From Mucilaginibacter sabulilitoris (GTDB lineage Bacteria > Bacteroidota > Bacteroidia > Sphingobacteriales > Sphingobacteriaceae): DNA of 64,000 nucleotides. The position numbers were made by a program, and so were the translations under genes. Where the stretch lies: positions 4,650,001 through 4,714,000 of the forward strand of contig NZ_CP139558.1 of the NCBI RefSeq assembly GCF_034262375.1, in the 5' to 3' direction. Position 1 is the first letter of the stretch; every line of letters starts with the position of its first letter. Positions 7,930-17,093 of this stretch are shown piece by piece. The notes under the pieces are model-generated. The model ran no database searches. It worked only from the letters and a program-made list of their open reading frames with translations, and was not told the origin of the DNA.

Positions 7930-9666
7930 ATGGAAATTGAAGAACAGAAAACAACAGGTATAACAACACCCGAAGCAAAACAAATTCTGGGATCGGTGGC
8001 AATATTGGAAGCATTGATTGCCGAAGGAGTTGACGTTTTTTTTGGAATACCCGGAGGCGCCAATATCGCCATATATGACGCGTTATTTGATTACAGCGGG
8101 AAGCTTGAGCACATTTTGGTGCGGCACGAACAAGGTGCCATTCATGCCGCCCAGGGATATGCACGCACCTCCGGAAAAGTGGGCGTGGCTTTTGCAACAA
8201 GCGGCCCCGGCGCCACCAATATGATAACCGGTATTGCCGATGCCATGATAGACAGCACACCCGTTGTTTGTATTACAGGACAGGTTTACGCCCATCTTTT
8301 AGGATCGGATGCCTTCCAGGAAACGGATATCATCAACATGACCGCCCCGGTAACCAAATGGAATTATCAGGTAACCGACGCGGAAGAGATCCCTTCTGTA
8401 TTGGCAAAAGCATTTTACATTGCCCGTAGTGGCAGACCGGGACCGGTGCTGATCGATATTACCAAGAACGCGCAACTGCAAATGTTCAATTATAAAGGCT
8501 ACACCCGATGTGATCATATCCGGAGTTACCGCCCCAAACCAGTTGTACGCCCCGAACACATTGCCCAGGCGGCCATATTAATTAGTCAGGCTCAAAAGCC
8601 TTTAGTTATTTGGGGGCAAGGCGTGATCATAGGCAGTGCTGAGGCAGAATTTAAAACCTTCATTGAAAAGGCGGGTATTCCAAGCGCATGGACAATTTTA
8701 GGCGCCGGTGCTATCTCAACCGACCATCCGCTTAATGTAGGCATGCTGGGTATGCACGGCAACTACGCGCCAAACCTGCTCACCAACGAGTGCGACTTAC
8801 TAATTGCCATAGGTATGCGCTTTGACGACCGGGTTACCGGCCGTTTAGATAAATATGCCAAACAAGCTAAAGTGATACACCTTGATATAGACCCGGCCGA
8901 GATTGACAAAAACGTAAAATCGACCGTGCCCGTTTGGGGCGATTGCAAGGAAACCCTCCCGATGCTCACTGCCCTGATTGAGCAAAGAGAGCATACCAAT
9001 TGGCTGGCACAGTTCCGGGCTTATTACCAGGAAGAACTGGATACGGTGATCACGCCGGAATTAAACCCGGCATCGGACGATATAACCATGGGCGAAGTAA
9101 TGCGTCATCTGAATGAACTTACTCAGGGCGATGCCATTATTGTGTCTGATGTTGGTCAGAACCAGATGATAGCCAGCCGGTATGCTAAACTGAATAAAAC
9201 TCGAAGCAATGTGACAAGCGGTGGTTTGGGGACCATGGGCTTTGCCCTGCCTGCTGCCATCGGCGCAAAATATGGCGCGCCTGATCGGACGGTCGTCACC
9301 ATTGCCGGCGACGGCGGTTTCCAGATGAACCTGCAGGAATTGGGCACTATAATGCAAAATAAGGTAGATATAAAGATGATCATTTTAAATAACCGCTTTT
9401 TAGGGATGATCCGTCAGTGGCAGGAGTTATTCAGCGACAGCCGCTATTCGTTTTGTGATCTGGATAATCCTGATTTTGTTGCGCTGGCCGCTGCTTACCG
9501 GATTGAGAGCAAATGGGTGTCTGACCGGGAAGAGCTCCCGGTAGCCCTAACCGAAATGATGAATAGCAAAGGGGCATTCTTGCTTGAAATACTGGTAAGC
9601 AAAGAAAATAACGTTTTCCCGATGGTGCCGCAAGGGGCCAGTTTAAGTGAGATCAGGCTGAAGTAA
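7930..9666 (+). CDS. ilvB: Acetolactate synthase, large (catalytic) subunit, anabolic type
   Basis: A thiamine-diphosphate enzyme condensing two pyruvates to 2-acetolactate, or pyruvate with 2-oxobutyrate. Domain order is PYR, central, PP. Visible are the catalytic Glu67 in RHEQGA, the FAD-binding region with RFDDRVTGRL (297-306), the ThDP/Mg motif GDGG...NN (460-488), MIRQWQELF (493-501) and the C-terminal NVFPMVPQGASLSE. FAD-site and C-terminal features match biosynthetic IlvB/AHAS rather than FAD-free catabolic AlsS. No ilvN regulatory-subunit gene and no other ilv gene is adjacent. The gene is co-directional with, and 40 bases behind, an efflux operon under a TetR gene, which is unusual; it may be a specialised second copy. 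Length (578) is normal. Confidence 0.93.
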   Translation: MEIEEQKTTGITTPEAKQILGSVAILEALIAEGVDVFFGIPGGANIAIYDALFDYSGKLEHILVRHEQGAIHAAQGYARTSGKVGVAFATSGPGATNMITGIADAMIDSTPVVCITGQVYAHLLGSDAFQETDIINMTAPVTKWNYQVTDAEEIPSVLAKAFYIARSGRPGPVLIDITKNAQLQMFNYKGYTRCDHIRSYRPKPVVRPEHIAQAAILISQAQKPLVIWGQGVIIGSAEAEFKTFIEKAGIPSAWTILGAGAISTDHPLNVGMLGMHGNYAPNLLTNECDLLIAIGMRFDDRVTGRLDKYAKQAKVIHLDIDPAEIDKNVKSTVPVWGDCKETLPMLTALIEQREHTNWLAQFRAYYQEELDTVITPELNPASDDITMGEVMRHLNELTQGDAIIVSDVGQNQMIASRYAKLNKTRSNVTSGGLGTMGFALPAAIGAKYGAPDRTVVTIAGDGGFQMNLQELGTIMQNKVDIKMIILNNRFLGMIRQWQELFSDSRYSFCDLDNPDFVALAAAYRIESKWVSDREELPVALTEMMNSKGAFLLEILVSKENNVFPMVPQGASLSEIRLK

Positions 9667-9679
9667 CAACGGAAATACC

Positions 9680-9718
9680 TGGAATGATCCGCATATATTA
9701 GTTAAGCAGATCATTCCA
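9680..9718 (+). terminator. Long inverted repeat after ilvB
   Basis: TGGAATGATC (9680-9689) and GATCATTCCA (9709-9718) are perfect 10-base arms around a 19-base AT-rich loop, 14 bases after the ilvB stop. No T-run follows, so it is either a non-canonical terminator or RNA-stabilising hairpin for the efflux operon, or a protein-binding palindrome serving the araC gene at 9761. Confidence 0.5.
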
Positions 9719-9760
9719 TCCGCTCAAATTTATAAAAGTGTGTAATTAAAAGATAATAAA

Positions 9761-10561
9761 ATGGATTTGATAGCCTCCCTGCCTGAAATTGAATTACATC
9801 CCGAATCCATATTTGTGATGCATAAAAAATGTGAAAAATTTGCACCTTTTCATAAACATTCCAAAAGTCAGCTCACTTATGTGGAAGGAGGGTTAGCCTA
9901 TCTGCGGTTCCGGGAAAAGCTTTTGGTGATACCCGCAAGGCACTACTTCTGGATTCCGGCAGGTATAGAACACACCCTCACTATCGGCCACGCAGAAACC
10001 CGCTGCCGTACCTTATTTTTTCATATCAACGGGGATGAGCAGAACGAGTTTTATACCCGGATGGGCATTTACCCTATTAACGATCTACTTTTCCAGATGA
10101 TCAGGTTTACAGAACAATGGAACGGGCATATTTTACCAACCGATAAGCGGTTTTCCTTTTTACACAGTATTAAAAACATTCTGCCGCAGTTAAGCAGTCA
10201 GCCGTTATCTGTGGCTCTACCCTTTACGGAAAATGAGCGGATGCTGAAGATTCTGACGTACCTGGAAGATCATCTTGCCAAAAACCACACACTACACAGT
10301 ATCAGCATTAAGTTTGGTATCAGCGAAAGAAGTTTATCCAGATTTTTCCAGTCCACCTTAAGTGTTTCCTTTTTGCAATACCTTAAACTGCTTCGCATGG
10401 CCAAAGCGTTTCAGCTTATTGTAACCAATGAGCATTCATTGGCAGACGTGGCTTTTCTGTGTGGTTATCAAAGTCTGTCGTCGTTCAGTAATACTTTTTA
10501 TCAGGTTACTAAAACACGTCCTTCGGCTCATTTGGCTGGCATTGAAGCGGCTTTAGTTTAA
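9761..10561 (+). CDS. AraC-family regulator with N-terminal cupin
   Basis: A 266-residue regulator. Its N-terminal AraC-type cupin has FAPFHKHSKSQLTYVEGG and WIPAGIEHTL, with His residues in the usual barrel positions. The C-terminal double HTH spans about residues 165-262, with FGISERSLSRFFQS in the first HTH and FLCGYQSLSSFSNTFYQVTKTRPSAH in the second. The ATG at 9761 follows an AT-rich leader (AAAAGATAATAAA). It stands alone 94 bases after ilvB in the same direction; it could be cotranscribed but is separated by an inverted repeat. Target genes are unknown. The 214 bases after it (10562-10775) hold nothing I can support. Confidence 0.9.
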   Translation: MDLIASLPEIELHPESIFVMHKKCEKFAPFHKHSKSQLTYVEGGLAYLRFREKLLVIPARHYFWIPAGIEHTLTIGHAETRCRTLFFHINGDEQNEFYTRMGIYPINDLLFQMIRFTEQWNGHILPTDKRFSFLHSIKNILPQLSSQPLSVALPFTENERMLKILTYLEDHLAKNHTLHSISIKFGISERSLSRFFQSTLSVSFLQYLKLLRMAKAFQLIVTNEHSLADVAFLCGYQSLSSFSNTFYQVTKTRPSAHLAGIEAALV

Positions 10562-10775
10562 GCGGTTACTTCATTGGCCAGTTGTAATTGCTGGTAATGA
10601 ATAATCAGATTGGTCAGCGTAGAGCCTCCTGTTCAGCCTTTGCCCTGTAAAATAACTCAGGATGTAATCCTGATTTGTTTTTACCAAAAAATATCAAAAG
10701 CTGGCTAGCTCAAAGGTTTGTTTTACAGGTTATCGGCTTAAGTAAATTGATCCTCAACAATAGGTATTTAATGAT

Positions 10776-13049
10776 TTATATAAGTGTCTCGGTACTTGAT
10801 TTTAAAAAATGTTCCGGATCATTCAGTAGGTCAGGCTTGAATGATATCACAATCAAGGTGCCGTTATCAACATAAAAGCTAATTTCAGCGTCAATATCTT
10901 CGCCAAGCCCTTTTATTAATCTCAGTCCTAAAGATTCTGGCTCGGTGTCGTGATCTATTTGAGGCATCCCGATACCATCATCCGCAAGCTCGAGTATTAT
11001 TTGCTTCTCATTTTCTTTCATTGAAATTGATATCTCACCTTTTTTGTTATTGGGGAAAGCATATTTTATAGAATTAGTTACCGCTTCATTGATGATTAAT
11101 CCCAATGGGATGGCGTGAGAAAGGCTAAGATTGACTGGCTCTACATTTAATTTGAACTCAATCCGTCCCGCGGTATCAAAACTATTTTCCAGGGTTTGTA
11201 CCAATTCGGGAATATAAGTAGCCATATTAATGGTTTTTATATCGTCAGACTGATACAGTTTTTGATGAATCAACGACATGGCATATATGCGGTGCTGGCT
11301 ATTTTCAATCGCCGCCAAAGCATCGTCTTCAAGATACCGGGCCTGCGATTCTAACAAGCAAATTACGGTGTGCAAATTATTTTTTACCCGGTGATGTACT
11401 TCCTTTAAAAGCCATTCTTTTTCTGTAAGCAAATGCTGCAACAACTTATTCTTTTGGGTAATTGTTACATTATTTTTCTTTCTTATCGCACCTTGCCAAT
11501 ATAATAACCCGGCAATTATGAGTAACATGCATGAACCGGCAAAAATCCAATTTTTTGTATGCTGCGCATGTAGCAGATTTGTACTTTGAATCTCACTGTT
11601 TTGATTTAACAGCCGGATATTTTGATCTTTCAGCTTGATCTCATTTAATCTTTTTTCGGTTTCATAAATAACCTGTATTTGTTTTAGCTGCCTGCTCTTT
11701 GTTTCATTCAATAACGAATCATGTAATGTATTAAACTTTGACAGGTTAAATAGTGCAGCTTTGTAATTTCCCTGGGCAGAATCCAATTTAGCTTTAAGAA
11801 CATAATCCCAGGTTATTGTAAAATGATCGTTAACTGCTCTATCGATAGAATCAACTTTTTTTAGATAAAATTTTGCTTTGGTAAATTGATGGGTATCGGT
11901 ATAATATCTAACAAACCTGGCATACAGCCGGCTTACGCGAAGAGGAGTAGGATGATTTAAGTCAATATACTTTTGCAGTTTGTCTATATAAAACTCAGCC
12001 TTGACGGGTTGATTCAACCTTGAATAAACTACCAGAAATGCAAACGACACAACAGTCCCTTTCAGGTTTGATAATGAATCCCGCTCAGGCAGGCTGTTTA
12101 TAAAATTCAATGCTTCTTTGTTCTGATTTAAATAGTCATAATCGATAACAATGTTTTGCAAAATGTAACCTATTGCGGGCAGGTCATGACGCCGCTGCGC
12201 GTTTTCCAGAGCGAGCTTATAATATTTTTTTGCGTTTTCCCGGTCGTGTATGGAGTCGGATATCATCCCAAGCCCATTGTAAATGGTGCCGATCATGACC
12301 GAATCCTTTAATTCCTCAGCCACTTTTAGAGCTTTCAATTCATAGGTCAGCGCATTTTCATAGTCAGATAAATCGTAACAAAGCGCGCTGTAAACATGAT
12401 AGGCGCCCTGAAGTTTTTTATAATGTATTGATTGATAAGCCTCAATAGCTCGTTTAATGATGGGCAAGGCTTTTGCATCGAGGGATTGGGTGCTGTAAAG
12501 ATCGGCCAGAAATTGAAGCGAATAAGCTTTCAATTCTGTATGTTTCGAATATTCTAAAGCAGTTACGGCCCGCTCTACCAAATGCATCTTTTCCCCAACC
12601 TGTTTAGGGTCGTTAAATTCATAGTGGTGCGCCAACTCCAAATAGGCCGAGCCTAAATGATATTTATCAGATGTATTCTTTAAAAGGGCAACTGCTTTTT
12701 CGGCAAACTTTTTACCTTGCTCCTTTTGGCCGTTCTCCCGATAAAAATTAGCCTTTACCAATGCCATGTAACCCCAAATCGCCGGCGACTTGACCCGGCC
12801 GGAAATCGATTCAGCCTTTTTAATGAACAGCCCGGCACTGTCAAGATCCGCTTTCTGTTCGCCGGGCTTTAATATGTTAAAAAGCGCCAATCGCAACAAT
12901 TGATCTATCCTGACGGTGTCAACATTCTTTTGATTCAATGATTTTAGCAAATTATTAGCCTCCAACCGGGAAATATTATGCGTTTCATCCTGCCCCCTGA
13001 CAATACCTGCGCCGGACAGAATCAGTATAATAAAAACACATCTTTTCAT
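10776..13049 (-). CDS. TPR-containing sensor histidine kinase (HisKA_2 type)
   Basis: A 757-residue two-component sensor. An N-terminal signal sequence (MKRCVFIILILSG...RGQ) precedes some 450 residues of tetratricopeptide-type helix repeats in the periplasm, then a coiled coil and one membrane segment (NWIFAGSCMLLIIAGLLYW, about 500-518). The cytoplasmic kinase starts with the HisKA_2 phosphoacceptor block KEVHHRVKNNL (His552/553). The HATPase domain follows with an N-box (IINEAVTNSIKYAF, about 653-666), G1 (DDGIGMP) and G2 (LGLRLIKGL). There is no receiver domain and no adjacent response regulator. Kinases of this class in Sphingobacteriaceae often sit beside NtrC-type regulators. The nearest here, at 28969-30348, has lost its own kinase, so cross-talk is conceivable but unproven. 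Confidence 0.9.
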   Translation of the reverse strand: MKRCVFIILILSGAGIVRGQDETHNISRLEANNLLKSLNQKNVDTVRIDQLLRLALFNILKPGEQKADLDSAGLFIKKAESISGRVKSPAIWGYMALVKANFYRENGQKEQGKKFAEKAVALLKNTSDKYHLGSAYLELAHHYEFNDPKQVGEKMHLVERAVTALEYSKHTELKAYSLQFLADLYSTQSLDAKALPIIKRAIEAYQSIHYKKLQGAYHVYSALCYDLSDYENALTYELKALKVAEELKDSVMIGTIYNGLGMISDSIHDRENAKKYYKLALENAQRRHDLPAIGYILQNIVIDYDYLNQNKEALNFINSLPERDSLSNLKGTVVSFAFLVVYSRLNQPVKAEFYIDKLQKYIDLNHPTPLRVSRLYARFVRYYTDTHQFTKAKFYLKKVDSIDRAVNDHFTITWDYVLKAKLDSAQGNYKAALFNLSKFNTLHDSLLNETKSRQLKQIQVIYETEKRLNEIKLKDQNIRLLNQNSEIQSTNLLHAQHTKNWIFAGSCMLLIIAGLLYWQGAIRKKNNVTITQKNKLLQHLLTEKEWLLKEVHHRVKNNLHTVICLLESQARYLEDDALAAIENSQHRIYAMSLIHQKLYQSDDIKTINMATYIPELVQTLENSFDTAGRIEFKLNVEPVNLSLSHAIPLGLIINEAVTNSIKYAFPNNKKGEISISMKENEKQIILELADDGIGMPQIDHDTEPESLGLRLIKGLGEDIDAEISFYVDNGTLIVISFKPDLLNDPEHFLKSSTETLI

Positions 13050-13517
13050 AACTTTTCAGTAATAAAAAACAGTGCTTTATAATTGGGTGATTTGCTTTTG
13101 TAGACCTGTTGAATAAGATTACCAGACAACCATAAGGTTACCTGAGCTTTAATACAGGACATCATTAAAATGAATATGATGAAAGGGGGCTGTCTATTCA
13201 TGATATTACAGTATTTTAATCAAAGAGTTAATCCATCCTTTTCATAACATATTTATGAGCAGCGATGTCGTCAGAAGAATATCGAAATAAAAAAGGTTTG
13301 GTATATTTAAAGAGTAATCTGATAATAGGATTGTGATCCAGTTTTAATAAAGCTCCGCATTTTTTTTTACAAAAAAAAGCGCTTATATCCATTGCAGTTG
13401 AAATATTTTCAATCATGGTCTTGATATTTCGTTGTCACACTTCATAATTTATGAGATATGAAGAATTCAGTCACCTACAACTACAATTAAGTAATTAATA
13501 ATCAATTATTTACGAAA
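13050..13517. other. Intergenic region between divergent kinase and egtD genes
   Basis: No convincing coding sequence. A 62-codon frame at 13228-13416 (minus) has no recognisable domain and I do not call it. CTTCATA (13440-13446) and TATGAAG (13457-13463) form a 7-base inverted repeat 55 bases upstream of the sigma-54-like motif at 13518. That is a distance at which an activator site could act; function unproven. Confidence 0.4.
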
Positions 13518-13535
13518 TGGCATAAAAATAGATTG
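13518..13535 (+). promoter_or_regulatory. Sigma-54-like -24/-12 promoter upstream of egtD
   Basis: TGGCATAAAAATAGATTG has the TGGCA of a -24 element and, at -12 spacing, T-A-G in place of TTG. It nearly repeats the motif at 35587 (TGGCACAAAAATAGGTTG). Transcription would start near 13543, downstream of the TTG at 13533 that opens the longest frame and upstream of the ATG at 13575; this supports the ATG as the true start. Confidence 0.5.
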
Positions 13536-13574
13536 AAGTGGCAAGTGTTAAAAAACGAACCAAACGATAAGAAA

Positions 13575-14570
13575 ATGAGTTATACAGTCTCTCAATTTCC
13601 CGAAGTGGAAAAAGTAAATGAGCGAATTGCCAACAATGACTTCTTTAAGGATGTGATCGATGGTCTTTCATCTCAGCCGAAAAACCTAAAGTCTAAATAT
13701 TTTTATGATCAAGCCGGCGATGCGATCTTCCAGGAAATCATGAAATCTCCAGAATATTACCCTTCGGATTGCGAAATGGAAATATTTGCAGAACAATGCG
13801 CAGCTTTAGCCGAAGCGATGATGTGCAGCGAAAATGAATTTGATTTGGTAGAACTGGGAGCTGGTGACGCGACAAAAACAAAATTTCTTTTGAGACATCT
13901 TAGTGATCAAAATATAAAATTCAGTTACAAGCCTATCGATATTTCCGAAAACATCATTAATTACCTGCATGCTACCTTGCCTGTTGTTTTTCCGAAAATT
14001 CAAATGGAAGGTTTTAATGGTGATTATCTTCATATGCTAAAAAAAGTCAGTTCGACTTCTCAAAAACGCAAAGTAGTACTTTTGCTGGGATCAAGCATTG
14101 GGAATATGAATATCGGGGAAGCTACCGAGTTCTGCATCAAAATCAGGGGAACGCTTTCGCCGGGCGATATGCTGCTGATTGGTACAGATTTGCGAAAGAA
14201 CCCCAGCACCATTCTGGCAGCATATAATGACAAAGAAGGCGTAACGAAAAAATTCAATCTGAACCTCCTAACCAGGATAAACCGTGAATTTGGCGCTAAT
14301 TTTGACATTCTCGACTTTGATCATTTCCCAACTTACGATCCGCTCACAGGGGCTTGTAAAAGCTATCTGATCTGTTTAAAAACACAGGTAATTCGAATAG
14401 GTTCATTTGCTTTATCCTTTCAAAAAGACGAAGTTATTGATATGGAGATTTCTCAAAAATACACGTTGGAAGACACGAGATCTCTTGCCAGTTCAAGCGG
14501 CTTTGTCCCGGTGGCTGATTTTTATGATAAAAAGAAATGGTTTCTGGACACCTTATGGATAGCTTGTTGA
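13575..14570 (+). CDS. EgtD-like L-histidine N-alpha-methyltransferase
   Basis: Probable SAM-dependent methyltransferase of the EgtD family, which trimethylates histidine to hercynine in ergothioneine synthesis. From the ATG at 13575 (331 residues, close to the family's 320) it shows KYFYDQAGDAIFQEI and SPEYYPSDCE, the EgtD substrate-side block. These are followed by the SAM-binding VELGAGDATKT (about 92-102) and LLLGSSIGNM. The longer TTG start at 13533 lies inside the predicted promoter and is rejected. EgtB, the iron enzyme that normally neighbours EgtD, is not in the window, so product and pathway are uncertain; hercynine or a related betaine is possible. It is followed after 39 bases by the MOSC fusion gene. 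Confidence 0.88.
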   Translation: MSYTVSQFPEVEKVNERIANNDFFKDVIDGLSSQPKNLKSKYFYDQAGDAIFQEIMKSPEYYPSDCEMEIFAEQCAALAEAMMCSENEFDLVELGAGDATKTKFLLRHLSDQNIKFSYKPIDISENIINYLHATLPVVFPKIQMEGFNGDYLHMLKKVSSTSQKRKVVLLLGSSIGNMNIGEATEFCIKIRGTLSPGDMLLIGTDLRKNPSTILAAYNDKEGVTKKFNLNLLTRINREFGANFDILDFDHFPTYDPLTGACKSYLICLKTQVIRIGSFALSFQKDEVIDMEISQKYTLEDTRSLASSSGFVPVADFYDKKKWFLDTLWIAC

Positions 14571-14585
14571 TTAACGTATATATAG

Positions 14586-14593
14586 TATCTTTA
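14586..14593 (+). promoter_or_regulatory. Near-consensus -7 box before the MOSC fusion gene
   Basis: TATCTTTA differs from TAnnTTTG at one base and ends 16 bases before the ATG at 14610. It suggests that the fusion gene can be transcribed separately from egtD. Confidence 0.3.
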
Positions 14594-14609
14594 TAAAACA
14601 CATTGCAGC

Positions 14610-16352
14610 ATGAAAGTCGTATCTGTGAATGTAGGGCAGCCACAAGAGATCCCATGGCGTGGTCAAATGGTTAGAACATCCGTGTATAAAACCCCCGTTG
14701 CCGGACGCGTTCGTGTACGAAAACTCAATTTTGAAGGAGACGCTCAGGCAGATCTGATAGGACATGGCGGTGAGCATCGTGCAGTGATGGTTTATCAGGC
14801 TGAATCGTATCAATACTGGCGTGATACCCTTCAGCGTAAAGATTTCGTTTATGGGCAGTTTGGCGAAAATCTTACTGTAGAGGAAATGGCCGACAATGAG
14901 GTTTATATTGGCGATCGTTTCCGCATCGGTTCGGCAATTTTTGAAATAACGCAACCCCGCGTTACCTGCTGGCGGGTGGGTATCAGCACCGGAGTTCCGG
15001 AAATGCCGGCGTTACTTGTAAAACACAGGCGACCCGGTTTTTACTTCCGTGTTATCCAGGAAGGAGAAGTCGGCGCGGGAGAGGTGATAGAAAAAATTAC
15101 CGATGGAGATCAAAAAATGAGTGTTGCGGAAATTGATGGCTTACTCTATCTGAAAGATCATCCGGAAGACAAACTTCAAAGGGCCTTAAAAATTCCGGCA
15201 CTCAGCCAGGCCTGGCAAGTATCTTTTCAAAATTTGCTCGATGCTGCTTTACAGGGTGTGACTAAGGGAAACGCCGGTTTAAGCGGATCAACTATCGAAC
15301 TATCCTGGAGCGGTTTTAGACCTTTCGTAGTAAAACGTGTGCGTATGGAATGTGAAGGAGTCCGCTCATTTGAGCTGAGCACTGGGGATGGCAGCCCAGT
15401 ACCTGGTTTTCTGCCCGGGCAACATATAGCAGTTAAGATGTATCCTGCTCCAGACGGTGCTCCGCTTATACGTATGTACTCCCTTTGCGGACCGCAGGAT
15501 GCATCCAGTTTGCGCATTGCGGTAAAACTGGAAACAAACGGTGCAGGAGGTATTTATATGCATGAACGGGTGCAGGAAGGTGATATTTTAGAAATCAGCG
15601 CGCCACGCGGCACCTTCACTTTGTCTGATGGCACGGGCCCGTTGGTACTCCTGAGCGCCGGAGTAGGCGTTACTCCTTTATTGAGCATCCTGCACTATGT
15701 AGCCTGCCGTGATTCAGGCCGAAAACTTTGGTGGATACATTCCTGCAAGAACAAATCTTTTGAAGCTTTCAGCGAAGAAGTAAGATCACTTGGGATGCAG
15801 CTATCTGCATTTCACCGAGTGATGATATACAGTTCTCCTGATGACCATGAGCATTACGGTCTTGATTATGATATCAAAGGACACCTGGACTTGCAGCAAT
15901 TAAAAGCTATACAACTGCCGAAGGAAAGCGAATGTTACTTGTGCGGACCGCCGGCATATCTCCAAAATGTTAAAGCTGCGTTGAGATCCATAGGTATTTC
16001 CGACGGGAAAATTAAATCCGAACTATTCGGCAGCCAGCCTGAATCAGCCGCCGGAGGCGGAAAGGCTCCTCACCTGCCCACCGAAAATACGGGACAAGGC
16101 CCGCTCGTGACCTTCAGTAAAAGCAAAATATCCTTCCGGTGGAAGCCCGGTTTTGGCAGCTTACTGGAAGCAGCGGAAGCCTGTGACGTACCGGTTCTAT
16201 GGTCGTGTCGCATGGGTGTCTGCCACCGTTGCGAAACGGGTATAATAGACGGGCAGGTTACCTATTCGCCCGCTCCCCTTGATCTTCCGGCAAATGGAAA
16301 CGTGCTGCTTTGTTGTTCTGCCCCGGCAGGTCCGGTTGACTTGGACCTATAG
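14610..16352 (+). CDS. MOSC domain - ferredoxin reductase - 2Fe-2S ferredoxin fusion protein
   Basis: A single-chain 580-residue redox protein. Residues 1 to about 215 are a YiiM-like MOSC domain plus its helical tail (GHGGEHRAVMVYQ; QPRVTCWRVGISTG with the conserved Cys). About 230-470 is a flavin reductase core: GQHIAVKMY and RMYSLCG for flavin, GPLVLLSAGVGVTPLLSIL for NAD(P)H, and YLCGPPAYL. About 490-580 is a plant-type ferredoxin with Cys533, Cys538, Cys541 and Cys568/569 in the C-x4-C-x2-C-x(26-27)-C pattern. YiiM relatives reduce N-hydroxylated base analogues using a molybdenum cofactor; here the electron chain is fused on. The substrate is unknown. It lies 39 bases after egtD in the same direction. 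Confidence 0.9.
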   Translation: MKVVSVNVGQPQEIPWRGQMVRTSVYKTPVAGRVRVRKLNFEGDAQADLIGHGGEHRAVMVYQAESYQYWRDTLQRKDFVYGQFGENLTVEEMADNEVYIGDRFRIGSAIFEITQPRVTCWRVGISTGVPEMPALLVKHRRPGFYFRVIQEGEVGAGEVIEKITDGDQKMSVAEIDGLLYLKDHPEDKLQRALKIPALSQAWQVSFQNLLDAALQGVTKGNAGLSGSTIELSWSGFRPFVVKRVRMECEGVRSFELSTGDGSPVPGFLPGQHIAVKMYPAPDGAPLIRMYSLCGPQDASSLRIAVKLETNGAGGIYMHERVQEGDILEISAPRGTFTLSDGTGPLVLLSAGVGVTPLLSILHYVACRDSGRKLWWIHSCKNKSFEAFSEEVRSLGMQLSAFHRVMIYSSPDDHEHYGLDYDIKGHLDLQQLKAIQLPKESECYLCGPPAYLQNVKAALRSIGISDGKIKSELFGSQPESAAGGGKAPHLPTENTGQGPLVTFSKSKISFRWKPGFGSLLEAAEACDVPVLWSCRMGVCHRCETGIIDGQVTYSPAPLDLPANGNVLLCCSAPAGPVDLDL

Positions 16353-16413
16353 GTAATTTAAAAGAAACCCATCCCGATTTTACATGGATAAAAATCCGTG
16401 TTTCATAAGGGTA

Positions 16414-16421
16414 TATTTTTG
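16414..16421 (+). promoter_or_regulatory. -7 box upstream of SnoaL-like gene
   Basis: TATTTTTG is a perfect TAnnTTTG box 48 bases before the ATG at 16470. No clear -33 element is seen. Confidence 0.4.
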
Positions 16422-16469
16422 ATGGTTCATCATTAACAGTGTTTTGATTATTAACTCAATAATTACATC

Positions 16470-16883
16470 ATGAGCAAAGAAACAAACTTAGAGGCGTTAA
16501 CGAGATTTGCCGGGGCGGTAAATACCGGAAACTGGGACTTAATGAATGAAGCTGTATCCCCCGACAACGTTGATCATGATCCCGCAGCAGGACAAGTACA
16601 GGGCCCTCAAGGCTATATCTCTTTTTTCAAACAGCTGCGGACCGCATTTCCCGATCTCAAGGTAGAATTGGTGCATATGGTTGCCGACGAGGATAATATA
16701 GCCATAGCTTACGAATTAAGCGGAACGCACCAAGGCGAATTTCAGGGTATACCACCAACCAACAACCCAATAAAGGCCCGTGGCTTACAAATAAGTAAGT
16801 TCAAAAACGGTGTGATGATTGAACGATGGGGAAGTTCAGATCAGTTAGGTATTCTGAAACAAATAGGCCAGGAATTAAAATAA
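16470..16883 (+). CDS. SnoaL-like / ester cyclase family protein
   Basis: A 137-residue single-domain protein of the NTF2 fold. It shows the ester-cyclase pattern: NVDHDPAAGQVQGPQGYISFFKQLRTAFPDLKVE, followed by AYELSGTHQGEFQGIPPTN and GVMIERWGSSDQLGILKQIG. Members are small cytoplasmic cone-shaped proteins with very diverse ligands, so no reaction can be assigned. It is monocistronic, with its own candidate -7 box; a weak GCCC/GGGC hairpin (16905-16922) followed by a T-rich stretch may end the transcript. Confidence 0.85.
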   Translation: MSKETNLEALTRFAGAVNTGNWDLMNEAVSPDNVDHDPAAGQVQGPQGYISFFKQLRTAFPDLKVELVHMVADEDNIAIAYELSGTHQGEFQGIPPTNNPIKARGLQISKFKNGVMIERWGSSDQLGILKQIGQELK

Positions 16884-17093
16884 GGCTTATCAGTTCTTTG
16901 TATCGCCCCTTCTTATCAGGGCTTACTTTTATTCGTTAATTTTTTTACCCGTCAAAAAATAAATGATTGCGATAGAATAACACGCGGCTATTTCCTGTTT
17001 TTATAATCTTTTTTCATTTGGCGGCAAAAAATTCCTTTAGCATCAAATAAGCATTTCAGGTACGGATTAAATAAAAATACGAGTCCAATAAGC

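Noticed and set aside
7930..9666. Catabolic acetolactate synthase (AlsS)
   Set aside because: FAD-site residues and the C-terminal NVFPMVPQGA are of the anabolic IlvB type, and no acetolactate decarboxylase gene is adjacent.
13228..13416. 62-codon minus-strand frame upstream of egtD
   Set aside because: No domain, Lys/Phe-rich translation of AT-rich DNA, and no promoter or neighbour supporting it.
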